Of a DNA stretch of 64,000 bases, positions 54,758 through 64,000 are shown in pieces. The notes under the pieces are model-generated. The model made no database searches. It was not told the DNA's origin and saw nothing but the letters and a program-made list of their open reading frames with translations. The first letter of the stretch is position 1; the number at the start of each line of letters is the position of its first letter. Source of the stretch: Cyanophora paradoxa (Eukaryota; Glaucocystophyceae; Cyanophorales; Cyanophoraceae); NCBI GenBank assembly GCA_004431415.1, contig QPMI01000441.1, forward strand, positions 1-64,000, in the 5' to 3' direction. Both the position numbers and the translations under genes were made by a program.

Positions 54758-55410
54758 CTGCAAAATGCAGCTGTCTCCGCGCCGCTGACAGCGCTAGCCA
54801 CCGCCTTGCGCGCAGTTGTTCAGACTTGCGACTCAGAAGTTGCGAGCAGTTGCAGGTCGACAGCCCACTATAGCTAGTACTGCCCCGACTCGGGGGAGGC
54901 TTCTCGCACGCGTACGGCTGCTGCTAGGCTGGTCCAAACGTTGAGCGCGCAATGCGACGCGCCTGAGGATCGGAATAGCAAGCCTTGATCCGACTCTGAT
55001 CATCCGAGTGATCGAAGCCTCAAGGCTTCAGCTGCAGCCTTCAGGCCGGCCTAGGGATTCCGCAAGCTTGCCGTGCGGTCCGTGGGAGGCTGCGACGCAG
55101 CTGTGTATATATATATATATATACATGTAGCTATAGAGGCTCCATGCAGTGGGATTCTGGGAATCCGATGATCCTGCGGGGCCCCGGGAAAAAAAGATCC
55201 GGATGAGGAAGAAAAAGATCTAGGCACGCGTGGCTGCAGACTCTGAGATCTTCTACCCAATGGGCGTGGCTCTTCGCGATCGAATGCATATGAATTAGAG
55301 AAAAAAGAACGTTGCAGCTAATGCCAGCTATCCAATCCACGAGCGTCCATCCTGTCGTCGACGACGTCGACCTGAGAATCAGTGAATGCACGAATCAAGC
55401 TTGCGCCGTA
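54758..55410. other. Intergenic stretch, no gene recognised
   Basis: Contains a TA microsatellite (about 55105-55125) and a CATATG-rich part. There is no supported coding region. The first part may be upstream sequence or 5' exons of the minus-strand TIR-like gene. Confidence 0.45.
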
Positions 55411-55684
55411 CTGTAAACGTAGAAACTTTCGTCGAGCCGGCGCGGCGGAGACTTGATTTCGACAAAACACGAAAATCGTGACGAAAATATGGTTCGATCG
55501 CGACAGCATCAAATTTTCGTCAGCCCCACGACTGCGCCATTGTCTGGCCCATAGACGGGTCAGCCGTTAGTACCCCTCTCGATACAAAAATTCAGTTCAA
55601 TGGTTCAACAGTATCAAATATTAATATTCGTCAAAGTGCAGGTCTGACGAATAAAGACGCTGTCGAAGACTCCTACGTTTGCTG
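55411..55684. mobile_element. TA-flanked MITE, copy 2 (274 bp)
   Basis: Relative of 27571-27809. Its ends are CTGTAAACGTAG and CTACGTTTGCTG, and TA stands on both sides (55409-55410, 55685-55686). It is longer, with small insertions near both ends (GCCGGCGCGGCGGAG and others). The right end has two substitutions, so this copy is older or more damaged. Confidence 0.78.
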
Positions 55685-55686
55685 TA

Positions 55687-56268
55687 AGCCTGTAACGGTC
55701 GCGACTCGCGAAGCTCGCCGGCAGCGCTAGCGCTAGCTCAGGCTGTAGTGCGTATATTACCGCGTTTAAACAAACTTTTGACGCGGTAATTTGGTACGTA
55801 TACCGCGGTAATATTAATTAAGTGGGCGCGGTATTTATATAATTATGTGTTCTACGGTATGTATACCGGTATATACGTAGCCCGCCGGGCCGGGCCGCCC
55901 GGGCGGCGCGCCGGCGGCGGCCCGGGCCCGGCGGCGCCGGCCGCGGCGCCCGCCGCGGCGGCGGCGCCGGCGGCCGGCCGCGGAGAATCGGATCCGGAGC
56001 CTCGGAGTAAACTAGCTATAGTACTGGCTGTAAATTTCGCGATCCGAATTATCCGCGGCCGATCGCCGCGGCCGGCGATCGGATGCGTCACGAGAAAAAA
56101 GAATCTTGCGGCGATCCAATCCACGAGCGTACATCATGTCGTCGACGACGTCGACGTCTACCCGTGTTCCGTGCACGTGGAAACACTGACCGTGTTCGAT
56201 TCATGATCATGCGCATATGCAAGCGGACCGCAAGCGCCGGCTGGCAAAATCCTGCCAGGCAGCAACAT
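55687..56268. other. Intergenic stretch with a pure-GC block
   Basis: About 55880-55983 consists almost only of G and C, with nested palindromes (GGCCGCCCGGGCGGC, GCGCCGGCGGC), next to an AT-rich segment (55750-55870, including TACCGCGGTAATATTAATTAA). No coding signal. Confidence 0.5.
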
Positions 56269-56276
56269 CCTGTGAC

Positions 56277-56768
56277 TAGGGTTGCCACTTACGACTTACG
56301 GGACTTACGTGTAAGTCCGTAAGTGTAAGTCCGACTTACGACTTACGTGCCCCGACTCCCGAGATGGGACTTACGGCCGTAAGTCGTAAGTCCCCCTGGG
56401 GATACCCCCTGCGAGCGGCAAAAAGAGCGTAGATTCAAGTTAAAATCGATCTAAATCGAGTAGATTTGCACATCTTACCGATTCAGACGTGCTTTTAGGC
56501 CTCTGAACGGGGTGAGAAGACCCCGGAATGGGCCTCCGGTGGTCATGGTGTCTACCTGGGATGGCACTTTTACTGCTTAAACAAGCCCCCCTCACTCCCA
56601 AACACACAGAAAAAGACTGAAGACAATCTAACTCGCAGATTGAGAAGTGTTTTCTGTGGTTTCTGGCCGACTTACGGCGGACTTACGGCGGACTTACGAC
56701 TTACACTTACACTTACACTTACACTTACGGCGGGTTTTGGGGGACTTACGCCATAAGTGGCAACCCTA
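56277..56768. mobile_element. hAT-like MITE, copy 2 (492 bp, 8-bp target duplication)
   Basis: Second copy of 15769-16273, in the same orientation. It is flanked by the 8-bp duplication CCTGTGAC (56269-56276 and 56769-56776). Ends TAGGGTTGCCA and TGGCAACCCTA are intact and the interior is about 90 percent alike by eye. Different target sites with perfect duplications show true transposition of each copy. Confidence 0.88.
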
Positions 56769-57015
56769 CCTGTGACTCCTGTCACGTCATCTTCTCCCGT
56801 ACGTATTTTAGTACCCGCGGCGCCGGCCACGGGAAGAGACCCTGCAGCTGCAGCTGGCCTGGCCTGACCCTGCAGCAACCGACGAGGGAGGCACACGAGG
56901 GAGACATATGATGCATCGAGAATGTCACGCTTACGTTGCAAGTGGCCCCCGGAATTCGAAAGCCGTCGCCCCCAGAAACTCGAAATTAAACTCGAAACTC
57001 AGGCTTCGAATTCGA

Positions 57016-59516
57016 TCAAAAAGAGGGGCGGGCCGCTCGGGGGCGCGTGGGGCGCGCAGGGCGCTGGCTGCGGCTACAGGCGGACGGTGGAGGAGGCGGA
57101 GGGGGCGGACTCGAGGCGGGGCGAGTCGCTGCGGGGCGAGCCGGCGTCGAGGTGCGCGCCCCGAGGGATCCCCCGCGCCGACCCCGCGCCGGCGGCGGCG
57201 CCGGGGCCCCGGAAGGAGCTCGCGCCGTTGGGCGCGTCAGCGCCCGTGGAGCGCGGGGAGGAGGGGGAGAGGTCCCCGCGGAGCGCAGCGCGGCCCGCCC
57301 CGCGTCGCTCTGCAGCAGCTGCACGATCGCCGCGTTCCCTTTGAGGCTCGCCAGCTGCCGCCCCGCCCCGCCCCGGCTCAGGCCGGGCCCGGGCGATGGG
57401 CGGGGTGGCGGGGCGGGCCTGGACGGGGGTGCGCTTGCGCTTGTCGGGGGCGAATCGGTCGGCTCCGGCGGAGAGCAGCGCGCGCACCGTCGCCTCGTCC
57501 CCCCGCTCGATCGCTAGGTGCAGCGCCGACTGCGCCGCCGGCCGTCAGCGGCGGCGGCGGCGCGCGCCGAGCGGGGGGCGGAATTTGCATGCGCGCCTGC
57601 TCGAGCTGGTTCTTGGCGTTGACGTCGATGCGGGGGCCGTACTGCACCAGCACCTGCACCGTCGTCGAGTGCCCGTTCTGCCCCCCGGCCCCGCCGCCGC
57701 CGCCCCCGTCAGGCCCTCTCCCGCCCCCTCCCGTCAGGCGGGGCGCACGGCGGCGGCGAGGTGGAGGGCGGTGGAGCCGTCGGTGGTGCGGAGGTCCTTG
57801 GCGCAGCTGGCGGCGATCAGCGTGCTGCAGACGTCCGCGTAGCCGCCGACGGCCGCCAGGTGCAGGCTCGACGCCCCCGCCCGCGTCTGCTTGTTCTTGT
57901 CCGCCCCGTACTGGATCTGTCACGCCGCGGCGGCCGTCACGGGAGCGCGCGGTAAGGCGACCCGAACGCGAGCCGGCCGGCCGGGCGCACGAGGAGCTTG
58001 ACGACGGGGTTCTGGCCCTTGGCGGAGGCGGCGATGAGCGCCGTGGAGCCGTCCACGGCGCGCGCCTCCTTCTCGGCCCGCTGGTCGAGGAGGTAGCGGA
58101 CGACGGCCTCGTGGCCCTTGGCGCTCGCGATGTACAGCGGCGTCGCGTTCTCGTCGTTCCGCGCGTTCTTGTTCGCGTTCGCCTCGGCCAGCACCTGCAC
58201 CACCGCCAGGTGGCCCTGCGCCCCCGCCCCGCCCCGCCCGTCAGCGCCCGCGCGGCCGCCGGCCGCCCCGCCGCCCCGCCGCCCGGCGCGCCTCCTGGCT
58301 GGCGGTGTGGAGGGGGGAGAAGCCGAGGGGCCCCCGCGCGTTCCGGTCGGCCACGCCGACGAGGTACCTGCACCCCCGTCAGGTGACCCGAGGGGCGACC
58401 GTTTCCCCCGCTGCCCCCGCACCGGACGACGTGCTCGTGGCCCTGGACGGCGGCGAAGTGGAGCGGGGTCGCCTTGCGCGCCGTCGTCGCGTTCGGGTCG
58501 GCCCCCGACGCCACCAGCAGCCGCACCACCTCCTCCGCCCCCGCCTTGCACGCTGCCGCCCCCGACGCCTCAGGCGCGCGGCGGGGCGGGGCGCGGGGGG
58601 CGGGGGGCGCGGGGCGGGGCGGACCGAGGTGGAGCGGGGTCTGCTCCAGCTGGTTCTTCACGTTGGGGTTCTCGCCCCTGCGCCCGCCGCCCCGCGCTCC
58701 GTCAGGCGGGCCCGGCGGCGACAAAGCGGGCGGGCTGGCGGGCGCGCATGGAGAGTAGGACGCGGGCGACGTCGACGAGGCCCTTGCGCGCCGCGAGGTG
58801 CAGCAGCGAGTTCTGCTCCTTGTCCACGAACCCCTTCACCGTGTGCCGCAGCCGGCTGCCCCCGCCCCGCAGCGCGGGCCCCGTCAGCCCGCGGCGGGCG
58901 GGCGGGCCGGCCGGCGGGCGGGGGAACGGGCGACGGCGCACATCTCTTCTATCGCCGCCCGCTCGTTCCCTGCGTCGACGAGAGCCTCGGCCGTCCCCGG
59001 GAGGAAGGTGGACGACGCCGGCGCGGGGTCGGCGGGGACCGGGGCGGGGCCCGGGTGGGGCTCGCTGGGGCCGGGCGCCCTTAGGGGCGAGAAGTCTGTC
59101 TGAGAGCCCGAGTCCGATCCCCGCGGGCCCCGCACGCCAGGGCTCGTGTTCAGCCCGACGCTCGTGCGGCTCGAGTCGCCCGCAAAGCCGTCCTGCCGCG
59201 CGGCGCTCAGAAGGAACCGAAAGGAAACGGGGCGATCCGCGCCAGAAGGTACGATGTAGCGCTCGCAGAACGACTAAACGCGCTGGCGGAAAAGAGGGGA
59301 AGGAGCACCTCGTTGGTGGGGGTCTGCTTCTTTGGAGGCGGCGAAGGGAACTGCCGCGCAGAGGTGTCCTCCCGCGGGCTGCGCGTGCGCGCGTGAGGCG
59401 GCGATGCGCCGGGACCGAGCCGAGCCCGGCGCTCACTTCTGGGCCGCGCCGAAGCAGCTGGAGAGCCCGCCCAGGCAGCTGAAGACGCTGGGCCTACACG
59501 TCGACGATGATGCCAT
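57016..59516 (-). CDS. Ankyrin-repeat protein
   Basis: Likely start MASSSTCRPSVFSCLGG at 59516 (then a GTGAGC donor). A linker exon with TFLPGTAEALVDAGNERAAI (about 58980) follows. Ankyrin repeats: NSLLHLAARKGLVDVARVLL (about 58800), NQLEQTPLHL (about 58640), TPLHFAAVQGHEHVVR (about 58450), ATPLYIASAKGHEAVVRYLL (about 58130), STALIAASAKGQNPVVKLLV (about 58040), ASSLHLAAVGGYADVCSTLI (about 57860), SALHLAIERGDEATVRALLS (about 57520) and NAAIVQLLQSDAGRAALR (about 57330). The Pro/Arg-rich tail ends at 57016-57018. Introns mostly cut between or within repeats. Ankyrin stacks bind partner proteins; the target is unknown. Plus-strand frames here are GC shadows. Confidence 0.7.
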
Positions 59517-60203
59517 CTCAAGCTCCGCGCACGTCGCACAACACGGCAGTGGCATACAACTGCACACGGGAGAGCAGGGCGGGTCAGTGAGTGCGGGGCG
59601 CGGCACAAGGGCGGAGGTCCAGCGTACCGCCCGCAACCAGCAGCGGACGCAGACCGATCCACTTGCGAGGTATTTGCGTCGATATCTGCACAGACTGCGC
59701 TCGGAGCTAGCCTGAGAACGCAACCGCGTGCGAGGAGGGGCGCGAGGGCTGGCACGAACTTCGAACGCCTCGCCGTTCGGAGGGCGTTACTGCGCGACCC
59801 GATTCCAGCGGTCACCACCGGCCAGCACCGCCGAAGAGATGCTGCGCCAGCTGCCGCTATGCCAAGCTACCCGGGCGGCGCGGCCGGTGGGCTCGCTGCG
59901 ACGTCTCGAAGCGCTCTCCAGCAGATCGCAGCCCTGACCAGCGAGGCTAGAGTTTGGGCGCAGCTGCAGTTTGGCGCGCGACCTGCCTGCACGTATCCCC
60001 CATGGACGCTTCCCCCCCACCTAACAATCGTGGGTCGGTGGCAACTTTGGCCCGCGGCCGCGGCGCCCGGCAGTCTCGTCGACGTCAGGCTGGTCGCCTC
60101 CTTGAAGACTCCTAGGCCTTCCCGGCGAAGTTCCCGCCGAGCGCTGAGCTTGAACCCGCGCGCGAGCTCCCCAGCTGCAGCCAGTAGCTATAGCCGCGGA
60201 GGC
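59517..60203. other. Divergent intergenic region between ankyrin and SET genes
   Basis: The two genes are transcribed away from each other, so both promoters should lie here. No TATA-type or other defined element stands out. GC-rich frames are open but carry no recognised domain. Confidence 0.4.
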
Positions 60204-61476
60204 ATGCAACCGCTAGCAGGAACCGCCAGCACCGGCGCCGGCGCTGCTCTCGAATCCCTTTCGATCAGCGACCACGCATGCGCAGATGCGACGAGTGAAG
60301 CTGCGGCGAAGCTCGATCGCTTCGTGCTTTGGATGCGGGAGAACGGCGTCGACTGCAGGCAGTTCGGCGTGGAACCGCACCTGTATCCGGGCATGGGCGT
60401 CGGGCTGCGCGCCACGCGCCCGTTTGCGGTGTGTGCGCCGCGCCGCCGCGCCCCGCACGCGCAGCCCGGGGCGACATTGGAGCCTCAAATCCGCGTTCGC
60501 AGAAGGACGACCTGCTGGTCACCGTTCCACTCAAGTTTCTCCTGCTAGGGCGCTCCTTCATTCAGATGTCTGCTCGCGCGCGCATGCCTGGCCTACTAGG
60601 CTAGGCCTTGCGCGAGGGCCCCGGGCCGCTCTGCTCACGAGGGCCCGCAGCCCGCAGTTGCCAACGAAGACGACCTTCATGGAAGCCACGGCCGGAGCCG
60701 CGCTGCGATTGCTGCAGGAGGATGCTAACCCTCAGTCCTTCTGGCGGCCGTACCTGGGTGCGTATTGCGCGGGCGGGGCGCGGGCCAGCGAGTAGGGCGA
60801 GATTTAGATGCCCGCCCGCAGATCTGCTGCCGCGATCTTTCACAACCCTGGACTTCTTTGGCGACCAAGACATCGAGCTGCTCGCCTGCCCGCTCCGGAA
60901 AGGTGCCGCGCTCTGCGATAGGTGCCAGTCCCTCGCACTGAGTCGGCCTCCGGCGACCCGCAGCCGCCGCCCGCAAAAGCCGCGACGCGAGCTTGCGGAC
61001 CGCGGCGGAAATGTACGAGCGCGCGAGGCCCGAGCTCGAGGTGCGAACGCGTAACCCCCGCGGGTCCTCGCTGCACCTGGCACCCCGCGGCTGAACCACG
61101 GTCGGCCCTGCGCAGGCCCTCCCCCCCTCGCACCGCACCCTCGGCGCGTTCCAGTGGGCCATGCGCGTACCCCCCCTCCCGCCCCCACGGCTCTGACAGT
61201 ACCCCCGAAACGCAGGCAAGCGGCGATGACGAGGGAGTTCGGAGTGGACCCCGCCGAGGGCTTCAACCCCGTCCAGCTGGCCCTCGTCCCCTTGGCTGAC
61301 ATGGCCAACCATGCGCCCCGCAACTCACACAAGCGCGCCCGCGCCGCCCCGCTCGCGATCGAGCCCGCGACCTGACCCCGCCACCCCCAGGTACGCTTTC
61401 GACCACGAGAAGGAGCACTTCTTCATCCGCGCGGGCTGCGAGGTCGCTGCGGGGGACCAGATCTTCATCGAGTGCG

Positions 61477-61511
<35 letters not shown>

Positions 61512-62581
61512 CCGGCCGGCGCCCCGAGCCCCATCCGCGATCGATCCGCGCCTGCAGGTACAGTCCCCTCCTCTGCAACTGGAGGCTCCAGAAGCGCTAC
61601 GGCTTCATCATTCCGAACAACCCCCTCGACCTCGTCAAGGCGGCGACCTCGGCCCTTTTCAGCGCGGACCGGGCCTGGCTAACGGGCGACGGCGCGCGCA
61701 GGTCAAAGCTTCCGACGTTCTCGCGGTCGTAGGGCCGGCGCTGCGCGCGAAGGAGATCGGAGAGGAGGAGTGGAAGAGGAGGGAGGCTCTGCTGCGCGAG
61801 AAGGGCTTCTGGAGGCGCCCGCGCTTTCTATTACCTGCCTGCGAGCTCGTGGGTAACAGCTAAGGTGCAGGGGCATGGCGATTGAAGCGGACGGAGCGCC
61901 GAACCCCATCCTGAAGCGGTGCATGCCCAGAATCGCAGCGCTCTCGCGAAGCTCTGGCTAAGTGAGGTTCGTGTTGTTGCGCAGGGCCGTCTGTGTGGCG
62001 AGCCTCCGGCGGAAGGTTCGTTGCAATTGGGGCCTTGGGACGACTAGGACTGGGGCGCACCGTACCGGACCGGTCTGCGCCGAGAGCCGCTGAGTCTCGA
62101 GTCGCAAAGGCGGAGGGAAGCGACGAGGAGTGGGCGGCCCGGCTGCAGGCGGTCTTGGACGGCAAGTTCTCGCAGGGCGTCACGCCCGACGATGCGAAGG
62201 TGAGGGGCCCCGGCCAAGGGTTGTCCGGCCGACCTCGCGTGACCCGTGGTGCAGCGCTCGGCCGCGCTCCTGACGCAGGTCTTCAAGCGGGCCCAGGCGC
62301 GGCTCGCTGGCTCCGAGGCGGTGCGCGCCGCGCTCAGACCCTGCCGACGCTCCTTTGCATAAACGACCGCCGCGCTTGTGAGCAGGAGGACGACCGGCTG
62401 CTGCGGGACGACTCGCTGCGGCCGACGGCGCGGGCGGCGGTCGAGTGGCGGCGCGAGCAGCGGCGGCTCGTGCAGGTGCGCGCGCGGGACCGGCCCGCGC
62501 GCTCCCGTCTCACCGCCGCAACCACAGCGCATCTTCGTCCAGCGTCAGCGGAAGGCTCCCCCGACGGCGGCGTCGAACTGA
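60204..62581 (+). CDS. SET-domain methyltransferase (SETD3 / Rubisco LSMT-like)
   Basis: Start ATG 60204 (MQPLAGTASTGAG). Exons by eye: 60204-60428 (FVLWMRENGVDCRQFGVEP), 60503-60534, 60651-60757 (DANPQSFWRPYL), 60822-60902 (DLLPRSFTTLDFFGDQDIEL), 60964-61040 (TAAEMYERARPELE), about 61216-61332 (FNPVQLALVPLADMANHAP), 61391-61471 (YAFDHEKEHFFIRAGCEV), 61558-61701 (YSPLLCNWRLQKRYGFIIPN) and several C-terminal exons to TGA at 62579-62581 (EWRREQRRLVQ, RIFVQRQRKAPPTAASN). LADMANHAP and the GFIIPNNP segment are the core AdoMet-binding and catalytic signature of the SETD3/RLSMT family; a Rubisco-LSMT-type C-terminal helical substrate-binding part follows. It methylates Lys or His of a protein target that cannot be told here. 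One intron (61333-61390) appears to use a GC donor. A C33 tract fills another. Confidence 0.78.
61477..61509 (+). repeat. C33 homopolymer in a SET-gene intron
   Basis: Thirty-three C bases beginning five bases after the donor GTGCG. The intron ends GCGCCTGCAG at 61557. Confidence 0.88.
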
Positions 62582-62615
62582 TCATGAGGCCGTCGGCGGC
62601 CGTTCGTGCCGGTGT

Positions 62616-62875
62616 TCAACCCCCCGCCCCCCCCCTCCACCCCCCCCCTTCCCCCCCCTTCCCCCTCCACCCCCCCCTTCCCCCCCCCGCCCCCCCTTCC
62701 CCTGCTCCTCCATTTTCCTTTTCACATCGCCGTCTTCGGCCCCCCTTGAATTTAGACACCCACTGGGCCCTCCCTAGGCCTCTCCCCACAGAGCCTGGCC
62801 GGGGGGGGGGGGGGGGGGAGGGGAGGGGGAGGGGGGAAGGGGGGAGGGGGGAGGGGGGAGGGGGGAGGGGGGTTC
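62616..62875. repeat. C-rich and G-rich tracts facing each other
   Basis: About 90 bases of C with single T or A (62616-62704) and, 100 bases on, G18 followed by G-runs with single A (62801-62873). The two tracts are roughly complementary and could pair; the G part has many runs suited to G-quadruplexes. No gene. Confidence 0.75.
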
Positions 62876-63179
62876 CGGTCCGGCACCGCCCACGCCCTGT
62901 CTCTCTGTAGCCCCCCAGCTGCAGCAGCGCCCCCGGCTCGCACTCGGAGTCTCTGGCTTCATATTCCGATGCCAACGCACAATTTATTTCACTCGGTTCT
63001 GAGGAGATGATCATGAAACAGCACTGGCTGCATGCATCGACGCATGTGAAATTCTCTGAGGGCCATGGCCCGCGTCGCTCGCGAGCAGAGGGCTAATATT
63101 AATCCCAGATGACGGGCCCGCGGTGGACTCCAACCCCCAGGCGCGCCCTCTCCCCCTTTTGCTGTACCCCCTCGCCACG

Positions 63180-63275
63180 CCTCGGCGGAGTGGTTAGAGC
63201 GGGCTACGGGCTACGGGCCTCGCCGCGTCGACTCTCCACTTGCTGGCTACGGGTTCGATTCCAAGGGGAACGAAT
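63180..63275 (+). other. tRNA-like or tRNA-derived SINE-like segment
   Basis: GCGGAGTGGTTAGAGCGGG matches a polymerase III A box, and GGGTTCGATTCC about 50 bases later matches a B box. The stems around them do not pair well enough for a normal tRNA (the T-stem keeps only two clear pairs), and two further B-box-like words (GGTTCAAATCC, AGTCGAATCC) follow at about 63312 and 63365. I therefore favour a SINE or decayed tRNA. Confidence 0.35.
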
Positions 63276-64000
63276 TTCCGATCCGTGTGGCGTGGCTGAA
63301 CGTGAAAAGGTTCAAATCCCGGAAACCGACTTCGATGGCTTCCGTGACATGCCCGGCCTCGCCGAGTCGAATCCGGGCGGACCCCGTAGCGGCACTCACC
63401 TTCGAGGTGCGGGCCGTCCAGTGCGCCATAGCTATAGTAACGCGCAGAGGGAGCAGGCTGCGGTTAAGGGTCACCATGCGCATGCCCGTCGCGGCCCGGT
63501 CCGATAACCCCGACAGGGGAGCAAAATGGGTTTTTTTGCTGTACCTCCTCTCACGCCCGCGCACTGCGGCAGGAGGCGAGTACTAGTGGGGAAAGCGGGC
63601 GGCCGCGGGCGGGTAGGGCGGGGGCGGAGGCCGCGGCTGCGGCGCGGGCCCGGGCCCGGGCTCCGATTGATAGTTTGCGAATTAGCGTTGCATTTGGGCA
63701 CGACAAATGCAGTGCGTGTGCACATTTGTTGCAGCTGATTTAATTTCGAATTCTCTGAATTCTGATTTCGAAATTGTTGCATCTCAGGCTTCGAATTCAG
63801 CAGGGGACCGAGACGTTGAAGGCGGAGGGGTACCACCGCCGGCGAATCCTTCCCAGCCGGCCACGATGGACCCTGCGCATGCGCCCGGCCCCCTCTCACT
63901 TGGCACTACAGTAATTTCCCCATCCCCCCTTCCCGATCAACTATATAGCCATGCGGGGCCTCCATTAAAAACCAAAAAACGGCCACCCTCACGCCTTCGT

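Larger units (their letters stand above)
62582..64000. other. Gene-poor end of the window
   Basis: Apart from the C/G tracts and the tRNA-like segment I see nothing coding that I can support. 63590-63660 is a GC block with repeated GGGCCCGGGCC words. Confidence 0.45.

Noticed and set aside
54450-54788. Plus-strand ORF of 112 codons as a separate gene
   Set aside because: It overlaps the minus-strand exons of the TIR-like gene, which continue on both sides with splice signals; the plus frame has no known domain, although it cannot be fully excluded.
56908-58386. 492-codon plus-strand ORF opposite the ankyrin exons
   Set aside because: Low-complexity Arg/Ala/Pro sequence; the minus strand carries clear ankyrin repeats.

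Overview
The window looks like nuclear DNA of a GC-rich, intron-rich, unicellular eukaryote, probably an alga or related protist, carrying an AT-rich block of viral origin. Evidence for a eukaryotic host: genes are split into short exons, with donors mostly reading GTGCG and acceptors CGCAG or TGCAG; the domains are typically eukaryotic (SET methyltransferase, ankyrin, EF-hand, MORN, LRR-SAM-TIR, CUB/Kelch); MITE-like transposons with clean target duplications are present; and there is a short interstitial TTAGGG run. I cannot name the species.

Region 1 (about 105-13388) is an AT-rich block with compact, intronless, virus- or phage-like genes. Its first 7.6 kb is a large inverted repeat: arm 105-3254 and arm 4555-7693 are reverse complements. 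They flank a unique 1.3-kb core that encodes a primase/D5-type fragment truncated at both ends. A 95-bp palindrome (28-bp arms) lies at the inner end of each arm. Each arm carries a spike-like gene, a small zinc-ribbon (DUF723-like) gene, a 49-residue F-box-like ORF, an S-adenosylmethionine decarboxylase with its catalytic residues in place, an array of GTGTGACAG-type repeats and a block of longer iterons with an ATCGATTG core. Outside the right arm a run of minus-strand genes encodes fibre and spike proteins: paralogues sharing an N-terminal module, C1q-like or H-lectin-like heads, and a long phage-tail-like fibre broken by frameshifts and cut off at 13388. No capsid, packaging ATPase or integrase gene is visible, so this is a fragment or rearranged part of a virus (polinton-like, virophage-like or larger).

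Region 2 (13.4-33.2 kb) is host DNA. It holds a partial LRR gene abutting the viral block, several dispersed repeats (a 505-bp hAT-like MITE with 8-bp target duplication, a TA-flanked MITE, a GGCC-rich repeat family and a 0.96-kb foldback element), an Ala-rich gene end, a many-exon MORN/EF-hand gene, an LRR-SAM-TIR gene whose LRR part is duplicated at the viral border, and an unrecognised gene at 29.8-31.6 kb.

Region 3 (33.4-54.8 kb) is minus-strand. Read in gene order it starts with TIR-like exons, then a transmembrane segment and long Ala/Glu/Gln-rich coiled coil, then beta-propeller-like exons with Pro/Thr linkers, FN3-like sequence, repeated CUB modules, Kelch repeats and more CUB modules. 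It may be one giant receptor-like gene or two or three neighbouring genes.

Region 4 (54.8-64 kb) has second copies of both MITE families, a minus-strand ankyrin gene (57016-59516), a plus-strand SETD3/Rubisco-LSMT-like SET gene (60204-62581), and a tail with long C and G homopolymer tracts and a tRNA-like or SINE-like segment. Exon borders of host genes were judged by eye and are approximate.
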